64,000 nucleotides of DNA from Porphyromonas loveana (GCF_003096695.1 NZ_QEKY01000005.1:1-64000); one strand, 5' to 3'. Positions 32,282 to 41,457 are shown, counted from the stretch's first letter. The notes: generated by a model from the sequence alone, not told the origin. Translations and numbers: made by a program.

Positions 32282-32380
32282 CCCCTTAATAGTTGATACT
32301 ACAAAGTCCTACCACTTAATAGTATAACCTCATACCACTTGATACTATAAAGTCCCACCACTTAATAGTATCAAGTATGG
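32282..32380. repeat. Short 23-bp tandem array between rpoC and mltG
   Basis: Units starting CCACTTAATAG or CCACTTGATAC at 32312, 32335 and 32358 (23-bp spacing) and a diverged one at 32282. Each unit core (ACTTAATAGTAT) is partly palindromic. Non-coding. Confidence 0.7.
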
Positions 32381-32522
32381 TGGAGCCGGTGATAGGACGA
32401 ATACCGAGCATAGAAGGAGAGGGTGCAAATAGATGTTGCTGAAGGTATGGGGAGGCATTCGGTTCGGAGACAAAGTGGTGCCATGAAAAAGCAACAAATG
32501 GGGCCAAAAATGATAATTGGCT

Positions 32523-32530
32523 TATCTTTG
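32523..32530 (+). promoter_or_regulatory. Candidate -7 box at the mltG start
   Basis: TATCTTTG is an exact TANNTTTG match 3 bp before ATG 32534. If used, the transcript would begin at or just after that ATG. No clear -33 TTTG. Confidence 0.35.
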
Positions 32531-32533
32531 GGC

Positions 32534-33625
32534 ATGGTTCAGAAAAGACGTAAGAGGTCGAGCTACAGACATTCGTCCTCACGCAACAATCGAAAAAGAC
32601 GTACACGCCGCCACATCCTCCTTTGGCTGACTGCTTTGCTCCTGCTTATCGTCATCGGAGCAGGAGGCACGGCCTATTTGCTGTTCAGCCCTGCCGGCCA
32701 TGCTCAGGAAAACACCTACGTACACATTCGCCCTACGACCACTTTGGACGATGTAGAACGACAGTTACAACAGCACACCCGACTACGCTATCCCTCTTTC
32801 TTCCATCACGCTGCCCGATACTACCGATTGGAGGAGAAACTACGTCCGGGACGCTACAGCATCACACCCCGCATGAATATCATGCAGATACTGGGAACGT
32901 TGGCACGGGGCAAGCAATCCGCCGTGCGCTTCCATCTGCGACACGTTCGCACCCGCGAGGACCTTGTCAGCCGCATGACTGGCAGGCTGATGATGAAGCC
33001 CGAGGAACTCTCCACTCTCTTGGCCGACTCCTCTTTCTGCGACTCGTTGGGTTTCAGCCCCTCTTCCGTCAATAGCCTCTTCCTGCCCGACGCATACGAA
33101 GTCAATTGGGACATTCCTGCCAAGGATCTGGTCCTCAGGCTCAAGAAATACTACGACCGCTATTGGACGGCCGACCGCCGGGCACAAGCCGATTCTCTCG
33201 GGCTCACCCCCATACAAGTCTCCATCATCGCCTCGATCGTCGAGGAAGAATCCTCCAAGGCCGACGAATACGCCGAGATCGCGGGGCTCTATATCCGCCG
33301 CCTGCGCGAGGGGATGCCGCTGCAAGCCGACCCCACGGTCAAGTTCGCTGTGGGCGACTTCACCATCCGGCGTGTGCTGGGAGTCCATCTGCAGACGGAC
33401 TCTCCCTACAACACTTATCGCTACAAAGGCTTGCCCCCCGGCCCCATTCGCCTACCCTATCCCGCCACAATGGACAGCGTGCTACGCGCCAATCCTCGGG
33501 GATACCTCTATATGTGTGCTCGCGAAGACTTCTCCGGCCGCCACCGATTTGCCAACACCTATGCCGAACACCAACGCAACGCGGCTCTCTACCGCAAGGC
33601 TCTTGACGAAAGGGGGATCAAATGA
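32534..33625 (+). CDS. mltG: Endolytic peptidoglycan transglycosylase MltG (YceG-like)
   Basis: Inner-membrane lytic transglycosylase thought to cut nascent glycan strands and set their length. N-terminal basic stretch, one transmembrane helix (ILLWLTALLLLIVIGAGG), then a YceG domain with IASIVEEESSKADEYAEIAG near residue 230-250 and the LPPGPIRLPYPATMDSVLRA-like end (GLPPGPIRLP). ATG 32534 (363 aa) is preferred; an ATG at 32423 would add 37 residues upstream of the promoter-like box. It overlaps tcdA by 4 bp. Confidence 0.9.
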   Translation: MVQKRRKRSSYRHSSSRNNRKRRTRRHILLWLTALLLLIVIGAGGTAYLLFSPAGHAQENTYVHIRPTTTLDDVERQLQQHTRLRYPSFFHHAARYYRLEEKLRPGRYSITPRMNIMQILGTLARGKQSAVRFHLRHVRTREDLVSRMTGRLMMKPEELSTLLADSSFCDSLGFSPSSVNSLFLPDAYEVNWDIPAKDLVLRLKKYYDRYWTADRRAQADSLGLTPIQVSIIASIVEEESSKADEYAEIAGLYIRRLREGMPLQADPTVKFAVGDFTIRRVLGVHLQTDSPYNTYRYKGLPPGPIRLPYPATMDSVLRANPRGYLYMCAREDFSGRHRFANTYAEHQRNAALYRKALDERGIK

Positions 33626-34380
33626 CAGAAGAGACCGAAGTAGTCAATCCCCCCTCCTCCGCCCCGAGATGGGATGAGAGGACCGAGCTGCTGATCGGGC
33701 AGCAAGCTGTCGATAGGCTGCACCATGCCCACGTGCTCATCGTGGGCACGGGAGGCGTAGGCGGCTACGCTGCCGAGATGCTCTGCCGCGCCGGTGTGGG
33801 CGAACTGACCATAGTCGATGCCGATGTCGTAAACGAATCGAACATCAACCGACAGATCATCGCCCTCCATAGCACTGTGGGACGGTCCAAAGTCTCGGTA
33901 CTTGCCGAGCGCTTGCGGGACATCAACCCCTCTCTCAAAGTACACCCCGTCGCCTCCTTCCTCAAGGATGAAGCCATGGAGGAGCTGCTGGACGCCTCAC
34001 CATACGACTACGTAGTCGATGCCATCGACTCGCTCAGCCCCAAAGTCTTCCTCATCGCACTCTGCCGTCAGCGTCGTCTGCCCGTCATCAGCGCCATGGG
34101 TGCCGGAGCCAAACGCGATGCCTCCTGCATTGAAGTGGCCGACATAGCTCGTTCTTACAATTGTACATTGGCGCGTGCCGTCCGCAAACGGCTCCGCAAG
34201 CTGGGCATCTCGCGGGGTGTACCCGTTGTCTTCAGCAGCGAACTCCCGCACGAGGAGTCCGTGGTAGAAATCGAAGGCGAGCGATGCAAACGCTCCACGG
34301 CCGGCACGCTCTCCTATATGCCCGCCCTCTTCGGCTGCAGGATAGCTGCATACGTAATAGAAAAACTAACTGAACGATGA
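33622..34380 (+). CDS. tcdA: tRNA threonylcarbamoyladenosine dehydratase (TcdA/CsdL family)
   Basis: E1-like ThiF/MoeB-fold enzyme that cyclises t6A at tRNA position 37 to ct6A using ATP. GTGGVGG at 42-48 is the nucleotide-binding loop; [16 protein letters not shown] and the [12 protein letters not shown] segment are TcdA-like. 252 aa. A Sua5/YrdC gene, which makes the t6A precursor, lies three genes downstream (35776). Both ends overlap neighbours by ATGA, so translation is coupled. Confidence 0.88.
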   Translation: MTEETEVVNPPSSAPRWDERTELLIGQQAVDRLHHAHVLIVGTGGVGGYAAEMLCRAGVGELTIVDADVVNESNINRQIIALHSTVGRSKVSVLAERLRDINPSLKVHPVASFLKDEAMEELLDASPYDYVVDAIDSLSPKVFLIALCRQRRLPVISAMGAGAKRDASCIEVADIARSYNCTLARAVRKRLRKLGISRGVPVVFSSELPHEESVVEIEGERCKRSTAGTLSYMPALFGCRIAAYVIEKLTER

Positions 34381-35036
34381 TAATAGAAGCTCAAAATATC
34401 CGCAAAAGTTTCGGCACCCTTGAAGTGCTCAAAGGCGTGGACATCGTCATCGGGCAGGGAGAGATTGTCTCCATCGTGGGCACGAGCGGCGCAGGCAAGA
34501 CCACCCTGCTACAGATCCTCGGCACCCTCGATCGCGCCGATAGTGGCCACCTCCACATAGACGGCACCGACATCACCACGCTCAACAACCGCCGACTGGC
34601 CGAGTTCAGGAACAGGCGGCTTGGCTTCATCTTCCAGTTCCATCGATTATTGCCCGAGTTTACAGCACTGGAAAATGTGATGATACCCGCCCTCATTGCC
34701 GGCATGAGCCGGAGCGAAGCAGCGCTCGAAGCCGAACATCTGCTCGCCGAGCTGAACCTCAAAGAGCGAGCCACGCACAAACCGTCCGAGCTGTCCGGTG
34801 GCGAGAAACAGCGGATAGCCGTTGCCCGTGCACTCATCAATCGGCCTGCGATTATCCTCGCCGACGAGCCCAGTGGCAGCCTCGATTCCACCCACAAGGA
34901 AGAGCTTCATGCCCTCTTCTTCCGTCTCTGTCGCGAGATGGGACAGACCTTCCTCATCGTCACACACGACGAGAAGTTGGCCGCCGGCACCGATCGCATC
35001 CTGCGCATGCATGACGGACTTCTCACTTCGGACTAA
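34377..35036 (+). CDS. ABC transporter ATP-binding protein, LolD-like
   Basis: 219-aa ATPase of the LolD/MacB type. Walker A GTSGAGKT at 35-42, signature LSGGEKQR at 139-146, Walker B ILADEPSG around 160-167. LolD drives release of lipoproteins toward the outer membrane; no LolC/E permease gene is next to it, so the partner must be encoded elsewhere and the exact substrate is inferred. Confidence 0.88.
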   Translation: MIIEAQNIRKSFGTLEVLKGVDIVIGQGEIVSIVGTSGAGKTTLLQILGTLDRADSGHLHIDGTDITTLNNRRLAEFRNRRLGFIFQFHRLLPEFTALENVMIPALIAGMSRSEAALEAEHLLAELNLKERATHKPSELSGGEKQRIAVARALINRPAIILADEPSGSLDSTHKEELHALFFRLCREMGQTFLIVTHDEKLAAGTDRILRMHDGLLTSD

Positions 35037-35061
35037 TCCCCTCAGAGCGTAGCAAGGAGAG

Positions 35062-35766
35062 ATGAAGGACTTCTTCCACTTTGGCAAATCGGAAAGCATC
35101 GTCAGCGCATTGCTCTTGCTGATGGTCATCCTCGGGCTCTTCGTTTTCAAGGCCCGCCCGGCAGCAGGCAGCGCCTCTGCCACACCCTCAGCTGCCACCC
35201 CGGCACAAGAAACTGCCCTCCAATCCTCCTCGGCAGCTCCTGCACAGTCCCGTTACACCGATGCTCGCTTGCCTCGGAAGAGCCACGACTCCATCATCAC
35301 CACAGCAGACTACGCGGGGCCTCCTGCCAAAGAGACCTACCCTCGCACATCAGAAAAGTACCCTCGCGGCACAGTCGTCGATCTCAATACCGCCGACTCG
35401 GCCTCCCTCACCCGCATACCCGGCATAGGCCCCACCTTTGCCCGTCGCATCGTCGCCTATCGCTCCCGACTCGGTGGCTACTACCATGTGCTGCAGCTAC
35501 AGGAAGTCTATGGGATGGATTACGAGCGCTTTGTCGACATCAAAGACTGGTTCCGCATCGGACAGTCCCCACAGCGCATAAGCCTCCAAGGCTTGGCACC
35601 CGACAGCCTCCCCCGCCATCCCTACCTCAACTATCGCCAGCACAGCGAGCTGAAGCGTCTCCTGCGCAGCCGTCATGGCCCCAAAGGATGGGCGCAGCTC
35701 ATGAAGTTGCCCGCCTTCACACGAGAGGACAGCACGAGACTATCCCATTACTTCGACCTAAACTAA
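35062..35766 (+). CDS. Membrane-anchored helix-hairpin-helix protein (ComEA-like)
   Basis: 234 aa. A hydrophobic segment (VSALLLLMVILGLFVFKA) near the N-terminus is followed by an Ala/Pro-rich linker and a helix-hairpin-helix module from about residue 107 (VDLNTADSASLTRIPGIGPT; FARRIVAYRSRLGGY). This is the ComEA-type DNA-binding fold; in Bacteroidota such proteins are common and a role in DNA uptake is not assured. A second, weaker HhH-like part follows (NYRQHSELKRLLRSRHG). AAGGAGA precedes the start. Confidence 0.8.
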   Translation: MKDFFHFGKSESIVSALLLLMVILGLFVFKARPAAGSASATPSAATPAQETALQSSSAAPAQSRYTDARLPRKSHDSIITTADYAGPPAKETYPRTSEKYPRGTVVDLNTADSASLTRIPGIGPTFARRIVAYRSRLGGYYHVLQLQEVYGMDYERFVDIKDWFRIGQSPQRISLQGLAPDSLPRHPYLNYRQHSELKRLLRSRHGPKGWAQLMKLPAFTREDSTRLSHYFDLN

Positions 35767-35775
35767 ATCGAGATT

Positions 35776-36378
35776 ATGATCATCAAGATTTACCCCGACA
35801 ATCCCAATCGACGCGAACTCGACCGTGCCGTCTCCGCCCTGCGCGACGGCAAAGTGATTATCTACCCGACCGAAGTGGGCTATGCCTACGGTTGCGATGC
35901 GCTGCAAAGCAGGAGCGTAGAGCACATTTGCGAACTGAAAGGGCTGGATCCCAAGCGCAAGAGCCTCTCTATCATGTGCACTGACATGAGCATGGCGGCC
36001 GATTACTGCCGCATCGACAACGAGGCTTTCCGCTACATCAAGGATCACCTCGCACAGAAGTACACCTTCGTCCTGCCCGCCGGCAGCTCGCTGCCCAAGG
36101 TCTTCAAAAACCGCAAGGAAGTCGGCATCCGCCTCGCCCTGCACCCCCTCACAAAGCTCTTGGCAGAGTCGCTCGGCAGTCCGCTGCTCACCAGTTCGCT
36201 ACCGCTTGATGTGGATACGCCCGAGTATGCATCCGACCCCGAACTCATCGAGGAACGTTACGGTCTCACGGTGGAGATGGTGCTCGACGGAGGCATTGTC
36301 CCCTTCGAGCTGACGACCGTCGTGGACTGCACCACGGATCCCTACACCATCCTGCGCGAAGGCGGCAGCCCCTTATAA
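35776..36378 (+). CDS. Sua5/YciO/YrdC-type protein (threonylcarbamoyl-AMP synthase family)
   Basis: 200-aa YrdC-fold protein. KVIIYPTEVGYAYGCDA, KRKSLSIMCTDMS and GIRLALHPLTKLLAESLGSPLLTSS are family segments. TsaC/Sua5 members make threonylcarbamoyl-AMP for t6A. YciO-type paralogues look alike, and the second YrdC motif here is not decisive. The nearby tcdA supports a t6A role. It starts 9 bp after the helix-hairpin-helix gene. Confidence 0.8.
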   Translation: MIIKIYPDNPNRRELDRAVSALRDGKVIIYPTEVGYAYGCDALQSRSVEHICELKGLDPKRKSLSIMCTDMSMAADYCRIDNEAFRYIKDHLAQKYTFVLPAGSSLPKVFKNRKEVGIRLALHPLTKLLAESLGSPLLTSSLPLDVDTPEYASDPELIEERYGLTVEMVLDGGIVPFELTTVVDCTTDPYTILREGGSPL

Positions 36379-36439
36379 GATTCTCATCAAAACGTGCCGA
36401 AAATCGGCCGAAACAGGCCCCATAATCACAAGAGAATTC

Positions 36440-36560
36440 GCGCCATTTCCATTTTGTTTTGGCGCCATTTTTCCCCAAAAGACGCGCCATTTCAAAAAAG
36501 ATTTGGCGCGTCTTCGCATCTGAATTTGGCGCCATAGTCGTTTCATTTCCCGCGCGAAAA
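36440..36560. repeat. 22-bp tandem array with GCGCC core
   Basis: GCGCC or GCGCG cores begin at 36440, 36462, 36484, 36506, 36529 and 36552 (steps 22, 22, 22, 23, 23). Neighbouring units hold TTTGGCGC and GCGCCATTT, so palindromic TTGGCGCCA-like cores arise. It fills most of the 326-bp gap between the YrdC gene and the nitroreductase. Confidence 0.8.
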
Positions 36561-36704
36561 AGAGAAAAGAACAACCAAGAAGCCTTTCAAATCGGAACAC
36601 ATTCCCCGTCTCTCGATACATCCTTTCGTCCGAACTAAAACCGATATAAAACAGTTATTTACCTATACGCCATATTGCGTTTCTGATTATAATTCAACAA
36701 AAAG

Positions 36705-37439
36705 ATGACACTACAAGAGATCCTGCAGCACAGACGCGCTGTGCGCCACTACGATAGAGAAAAACCGATTGAAACAGAGCGAGTGAAAGAATGTATCCGC
36801 CTGGCCACTCTGGCTCCCACCAGCTCCAATATGCAGCTATGGGAGGCCTACCACATTGTCAGTCCGGAGAAGCTCCGGGTACTCGGCCAGGCCTGCCTCG
36901 GGCAAGATGCCGCCACCACAGCGCAGCAGATGGTCGTTTTCGTCGTGCGCCCCGATCTGGTGAAGCAGCGTGCACAAGCAGCACTCACCCACGAACGAGC
37001 CAATGTGGAGCGCCACAGCCCGACCGAAAAGCATGCTAGTCGCATCAAACGTTGGGAGGACTACTACGGGAAGATCATCCCCTTTCTCTATGCTCGTGGC
37101 TGCGGTCTGATCGGCGCCTTTCGCAAGAGCATGATACAGGTGGCAGGACTGTTCCGCCCCGTACCCCGTCAGGTGTCGGAGGCCGATATGTACACCATTA
37201 TGCACAAGAGCTGCGCTCTGGCTGCTCAGACCTTCATGCTCGCCATGTCCGAAGCCGATTACGACACCTGCCCGCTGGAGGGCTTCGACAGCTTGCGAGT
37301 CAAAAGAATCCTCGGGCTGCCTCGTCAGGCACAGATCAATATGATTGTCTCCTGCGGTATCAGGACGCCTCAGGGCGTTTGGGGCGACCGTTTCCGCATT
37401 CCTTTCGAAGAGACCTATCACCGCGTGGACGGGAAATAG
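36705..37439 (+). CDS. Nitroreductase family protein
   Basis: 244-aa flavin-dependent reductase family. The N-terminal RRAVRHYDREKPIETERV and LAPTSSNMQLWEAY segments are the FMN-phosphate binding signature; CPLEGFDSLRVKRILGLP is the usual C-terminal motif. An insertion of about 35 residues in the middle (around HASRIKRWEDYYGKIIPFLY) is longer than in small NfsB-like enzymes. Substrate is unknown. Confidence 0.85.
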   Translation: MTLQEILQHRRAVRHYDREKPIETERVKECIRLATLAPTSSNMQLWEAYHIVSPEKLRVLGQACLGQDAATTAQQMVVFVVRPDLVKQRAQAALTHERANVERHSPTEKHASRIKRWEDYYGKIIPFLYARGCGLIGAFRKSMIQVAGLFRPVPRQVSEADMYTIMHKSCALAAQTFMLAMSEADYDTCPLEGFDSLRVKRILGLPRQAQINMIVSCGIRTPQGVWGDRFRIPFEETYHRVDGK

Positions 37440-37502
37440 GGGCCGAAACTCCGCCTCAAAAACACAAGGGTGTGTCAAAATGAAAATCTTGATGCAGCCT
37501 CA

Positions 37503-37628
37503 GAGGTTGTGTTAGAAAGGGTGAAATGCAAGGCGCCGAGAGTGAGGGTGATGGGAGTATACTCAAGTATATGACCGAAGCCGAATCTCGAAAGCAACGC
37601 TGCAGTTCGCCCTTTATGACACAGCCTC
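37503..37628. mobile_element. MITE-like 126-bp inverted-repeat element
   Basis: Ends 37503-37530 and 37601-37628 form an imperfect terminal inverted repeat, 23 of 28 positions matching (begins GAGGTTGTGT; other end reads GAGGCTGTGT on -). No gene inside and no certain target duplication. It lies between the nitroreductase and the coiled-coil/zapA pair. Confidence 0.65.
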
Positions 37629-37715
37629 GTATCGCATTGGCAGTAACTCTCCCAACGATAGAAAAACCTTGCGGGAGCTTTGGCGCCAAAAGTTGTGGAA
37701 TTGGAACGGATAATT

Positions 37716-37723
37716 TACTTTTG
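37716..37723 (+). promoter_or_regulatory. Candidate promoter for the coiled-coil/zapA pair
   Basis: TACTTTTG fits TANNTTTG and lies 20 bp before ATG 37744. The -33 region has only a partial match. Confidence 0.45.
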
Positions 37724-37743
37724 TAAGGAGAAAGGACTATTCT

Positions 37744-38040
37744 ATGACCGGAGAAGAGGAACTGGATCTGTTGAAGTTGGAATACCACATCCACAAGCTG
37801 ATGGAGCTGGTGGAGAAACAACAGAACGAAATCGCGTCTCTTCGGGCCGAATTGGCTGCAAAAAACGAGAAGATCGTGCAGCAGGATCAGGCCTTGGACA
37901 TAGCAGAAACGAAGAACAAGACGTTGCTGACCTCACGGGTGATCATCGCCAACGAAGCAGAAGCACACCAGTCCAAGCATCGTCTGGAAGGATTGATAAG
38001 AGAAATAGACAGGTGCATAGCCCTGTTACAAACGGAATAA
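37744..38040 (+). CDS. Small coiled-coil protein preceding zapA
   Basis: 98 residues, nearly all helical with heptad-like spacing (LDLLKLEYHIHKLMELVEKQ; IASLRAELAAKNEKIVQQDQ). There is no enzyme domain. It is 7 bp upstream of zapA and shares its promoter. A structural partner of ZapA or a ZapB-like division protein is the natural guess from context and shape, but I have no family match. Confidence 0.75.
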   Translation: MTGEEELDLLKLEYHIHKLMELVEKQQNEIASLRAELAAKNEKIVQQDQALDIAETKNKTLLTSRVIIANEAEAHQSKHRLEGLIREIDRCIALLQTE

Positions 38041-38047
38041 TAAGTAG

Positions 38048-38356
38048 ATGGCAAAAGATTCGGAGCCACTAAACATTACGCTGAACATTCAGGGCAGTCG
38101 CCTCAGACTGGCCATACCGCGTAACGATGAAGCGCTATATCGGCAGGCTGCCGACAGGCTCAACTACCGGATCATGCGCTATCGCGAATCATACCCCAAT
38201 GTAGCTCAACTGCCGTTGGGCGGGCACTTATTGCTCGCAGCGGTGGATAGTGCCTATTATTTAGTTCAAGAGCGCAAACATGCCGATCGAGCACCGATCA
38301 ACGACCGTCTGCATAAGCTCAATGCCGAGTTGGAGGCTTTCCTACAACGCTATTAA
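38048..38356 (+). CDS. zapA: Cell division protein ZapA
   Basis: 102 aa. ZapA bundles FtsZ filaments at the division site. INIQGSRLRLAIP-like beta strands (LNIQGSRLRLAIP), YRQAADRLNYRIMRYRESYP and a helical C-terminal tail fit the family. It lies directly after the coiled-coil gene; rny follows after 149 bp. Confidence 0.85.
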   Translation: MAKDSEPLNITLNIQGSRLRLAIPRNDEALYRQAADRLNYRIMRYRESYPNVAQLPLGGHLLLAAVDSAYYLVQERKHADRAPINDRLHKLNAELEAFLQRY

Positions 38357-38430
38357 GACGGGTGACAGGTCATAGCATCGCTTTTCCCCTTTCACGCTCT
38401 TCTTTCCATCGTTTCCCACTTCCTTTTTCA

Positions 38431-38459
38431 CCGAGGCCGGTTGTAGAGACCGGTTTCGG
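38431..38459 (+). promoter_or_regulatory. Bulged hairpin in the rny leader
   Basis: CCGA and CCGGT pair with ACCGG and TCGG around a small loop. A leader structure for the RNase gene is possible; no known family recognised. Confidence 0.3.
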
Positions 38460-38505
38460 CAGCGTGTGTAGATATTAGATTACTATCAAAAAAGAATTCG
38501 ATACA

Positions 38506-40047
38506 ATGGGAATAGGAACACTTTTACTATTTACTTTCATGGGGCTTGTGGTCGGTGCCGGTGCCGTTTGGCTCATCACTCGAACGCTCCTCAAGCAAAG
38601 GACGGATGGTATCCTCGCCGAAGCTGAACGCGAGGCCGAAGTAATAAAACAGAAAAAACTACTCGAAGTGAAGGAGAAATTCCTTCAGCTCAAAGGTGAC
38701 TTAGAGAAGCAAGTGGCACAACGCAACAGCAAGTTGCAGTCCGTCGAGAGCAAACTCAAAAGCCGTGAGCAGAGCCTCAATCAAAGACAAGAGGATATGA
38801 CCAAGAAGGGACAGGAGATGGATCTCATGCGTGAGAATCTGACTGCCCAGCTGAACGTAATAGAAAAGAAAAAGTCGGAGCTTGACGAAATAAAGGCACG
38901 CGAGCAGGCTCATCTGGAGTCACTCAGCGGACTCTCGGCTGCCGAAGCAAAAGATCGTCTGGTGGAGAGCCTCAAGGACGAAGCCAAAGGTCAGGCATCG
39001 GCATACGTGAACGAAATCATCGAAGAAGCCAAGATGACGGCCAACAAGGAAGCCAAGCGCATCGTCATCCAGACCATTCAACGTGTGGCAACGGAGACGG
39101 CGATCGAGAACTCCGTGACCGTCTTCCACATCGAGAGTGACGAAATCAAGGGACGCATCATCGGACGCGAAGGTCGTAACATCCGTGCTCTGGAAGCAGC
39201 TACGGGCATTGAGATCATCGTGGACGATACGCCCGAGGCTATCGTTCTCTCCGGATTTGACCCCGTGCGTCGCGAGATCGCACGTCTGGCACTGCACCAG
39301 CTGGTACAGGACGGCCGTATCCATCCCGCACGCATCGAGGAAGTGGTAGCCAAAGTGAAGAAGCAGGTGGAAGAAGAAGTGATCGAGACGGGTAAGCGCA
39401 CGGTCATTGACCTCGGGATCCACGGTCTGCATCCTGAGCTGATCCGCATGATCGGTAAGATGAAATATCGCTCTTCTTACGGGCAGAACCTCCTCCAACA
39501 CTCACGCGAGACGGCCAACCTCTGTGCCGTGATGGCGAGCGAACTGGGTCTGAATCCCAAGAAGGCGAAGCGTGCCGGACTCTTGCACGACATCGGCAAG
39601 GTGCCCGATGACGAACCCGAACTCCCCCACGCTCTCTTGGGTATGAAGCTCTGTGAAAAATTCAAGGAGAAACCCGATATCTGCAATGCTGTAGGTGCTC
39701 ACCACGATGAGGTGGAGATGATGTCGCTCATCGCTCCCATCGTACAGGTGTGCGACGCCATCAGCGGTGCTCGTCCCGGTGCCCGCCGCGAGATCGTGGA
39801 GGCTTACATCAAGCGTCTGAACGATCTGGAACAGCTGGCCATGTCCTATCCGGGCGTAGTCAAGACCTATGCGATCCAAGCCGGACGCGAACTGCGCGTG
39901 ATCGTGGGTGCGGACAAGACGGACGATGCTTCCGTAGAGACACTGTCGAACGAAATAGCGAAGAAGATTCAGGACGAAATGACCTATCCGGGTCAGGTCA
40001 AGATCACGGTAATCCGCGAATCACGCTCCGTCAGCTATGCCAAATAA
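38506..40047 (+). CDS. rny: Ribonuclease Y
   Basis: 513-aa membrane-bound endoribonuclease that starts mRNA decay. N-terminal transmembrane helix ([19 protein letters not shown]), a long coiled coil to about residue 190, a KH domain with [20 protein letters not shown], and an HD domain with [14 protein letters not shown] near residues 360-373. The H-D metal residues are intact. ATG 38506. Confidence 0.96.
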   Translation: MGIGTLLLFTFMGLVVGAGAVWLITRTLLKQRTDGILAEAEREAEVIKQKKLLEVKEKFLQLKGDLEKQVAQRNSKLQSVESKLKSREQSLNQRQEDMTKKGQEMDLMRENLTAQLNVIEKKKSELDEIKAREQAHLESLSGLSAAEAKDRLVESLKDEAKGQASAYVNEIIEEAKMTANKEAKRIVIQTIQRVATETAIENSVTVFHIESDEIKGRIIGREGRNIRALEAATGIEIIVDDTPEAIVLSGFDPVRREIARLALHQLVQDGRIHPARIEEVVAKVKKQVEEEVIETGKRTVIDLGIHGLHPELIRMIGKMKYRSSYGQNLLQHSRETANLCAVMASELGLNPKKAKRAGLLHDIGKVPDDEPELPHALLGMKLCEKFKEKPDICNAVGAHHDEVEMMSLIAPIVQVCDAISGARPGARREIVEAYIKRLNDLEQLAMSYPGVVKTYAIQAGRELRVIVGADKTDDASVETLSNEIAKKIQDEMTYPGQVKITVIRESRSVSYAK

Positions 40048-40092
40048 ATATGGCCGGGCACGTCCCTGCCGTACGCTAACTGCCATAGACGG

Positions 40093-41457
40093 ATGGAATA
40101 CCAATTAGAAAATAAAACGACCTCCCTGCGTAAGAGTGCTTGCAATGGCTGCCATCAGCAGCCGCTAAGCACCTACGACTGGCTGTGTGACATTCCGGAT
40201 CTGGCGGAAGAAGGCGGCTTTGTGGAGGTACAGTTCAAGAATACTCGCAAGGGCTACTACCTCAACAGCGAGCGGCTGGAGCTGCACAAAGGCGACGTAG
40301 TGGCCGTCGAAGCCAACCCCGGACACGACATCGGGACGGTGACGCTGACGGGCAAGCTCGTGAAGTTGCAGATGCGCAAGCATCGGTACAACAGCCACAA
40401 CGGCGAGCCGCTCAAGGTGTACCGCATCGCCAGACCCGGGGACATGGAGAAGTATCACGAGGCGAAAGCGCGTGAATACGACACGATGATCCAGTCGCGT
40501 CAGATATCGGCAGAGCTGAATCTGGACATGAAGATCGGTGATGTGGAGTATCAGGGCGATGGCAACAAGGCCATCTTCTACTACATCGCGGATGAACGTG
40601 TGGACTTTCGCCAACTAATCCGCGTGCTGGCCGACACCTTCCACATCCGTGTGGAGATGAAGCAGATCGGAGCACGACAGGAAGCCGGTCGCATAGGCGG
40701 TATCGGTCCTTGCGGTCGTCAGCTCTGTTGTTCGGCTTGGAAGATGAACTTCGTGTCCGTGAATACGAGTGCAGCGCGGTATCAAGACCTCGCTCTCAAC
40801 CCGCAAAAGCTCACGGGCTTGTGCGCCAAGCTGAAGTGCTGCCTCAACTACGAAGTGGATGCTTACGTGGAGGCACGCAAGAAGATGCCCAGTCCTGAGA
40901 TAACGTTGGAGACGAAGGAGCAGACGTATCATTACTTCAAGGCGGATGTATTCCGTCGCGAGGTGGTTTATTCGACCGTTCCGAACGCTCCGGTCAATGT
41001 AACGGTCATCTCGGCAAGACGAGCTTTCGAGGTTATCAGTCTGAACAAGCAGGGTATCAAACCCGAATCGCTTGCATTCGACGACAAGAAAGAACCATCT
41101 GGAAAGGAGTCGTCCGACATCCTCACGGATAACAGCCTCACCCGATTCGATGAGGCTCTCACCTCGCGCAAACGCAGGAATGGTCGCAACGGCTCACGTG
41201 ACAACAGACAAGGAGACTCCCGCACGGCATCCGACTCCATGCAGCCCGCACGACGAGCACAAGGCAACCGCACACCGGCACGAGAGGGCACTCCTCGCGT
41301 AGAGGGTGAACGACGCGAATCAGCTCGCGAACGCAGTGGCGACGCACGCTTCTCTAACTTGCGGGGCACTGAACGTGCACGGGGGATGCGACGCGACGGA
41401 AGCGAAAGGAGACCACCGCGCCGAAACAATCAGCAAGAAGAGAGAAAGGAGGAGTAG
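40093..41457 (+). CDS. PSP1 domain protein (RicT/YaaT-like)
   Basis: 454 aa. The PSP1 core holds many conserved cysteines (GIGPCGRQLCCSAW; LCAKLKCCLNYE), which in the Bacillus RicT complex help bind Fe-S clusters and affect RNase Y activity. That rny lies immediately upstream makes a shared role in RNA decay attractive. The last ~100 residues are Arg/Asn-rich and low-complexity, probably disordered and possibly RNA-binding. gldH begins 3 bp after the stop. Confidence 0.88.
   Translation: MEYQLENKTTSLRKSACNGCHQQPLSTYDWLCDIPDLAEEGGFVEVQFKNTRKGYYLNSERLELHKGDVVAVEANPGHDIGTVTLTGKLVKLQMRKHRYNSHNGEPLKVYRIARPGDMEKYHEAKAREYDTMIQSRQISAELNLDMKIGDVEYQGDGNKAIFYYIADERVDFRQLIRVLADTFHIRVEMKQIGARQEAGRIGGIGPCGRQLCCSAWKMNFVSVNTSAARYQDLALNPQKLTGLCAKLKCCLNYEVDAYVEARKKMPSPEITLETKEQTYHYFKADVFRREVVYSTVPNAPVNVTVISARRAFEVISLNKQGIKPESLAFDDKKEPSGKESSDILTDNSLTRFDEALTSRKRRNGRNGSRDNRQGDSRTASDSMQPARRAQGNRTPAREGTPRVEGERRESARERSGDARFSNLRGTERARGMRRDGSERRPPRRNNQQEERKEE

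Noticed and set aside
38357-38505. Possible 6S RNA gene between zapA and rny, by analogy with the zapA-ssrS order of proteobacteria
   Set aside because: Only about 149 bp, and one small bulged hairpin instead of a long rod with a central bubble. A covariance-model search would decide.
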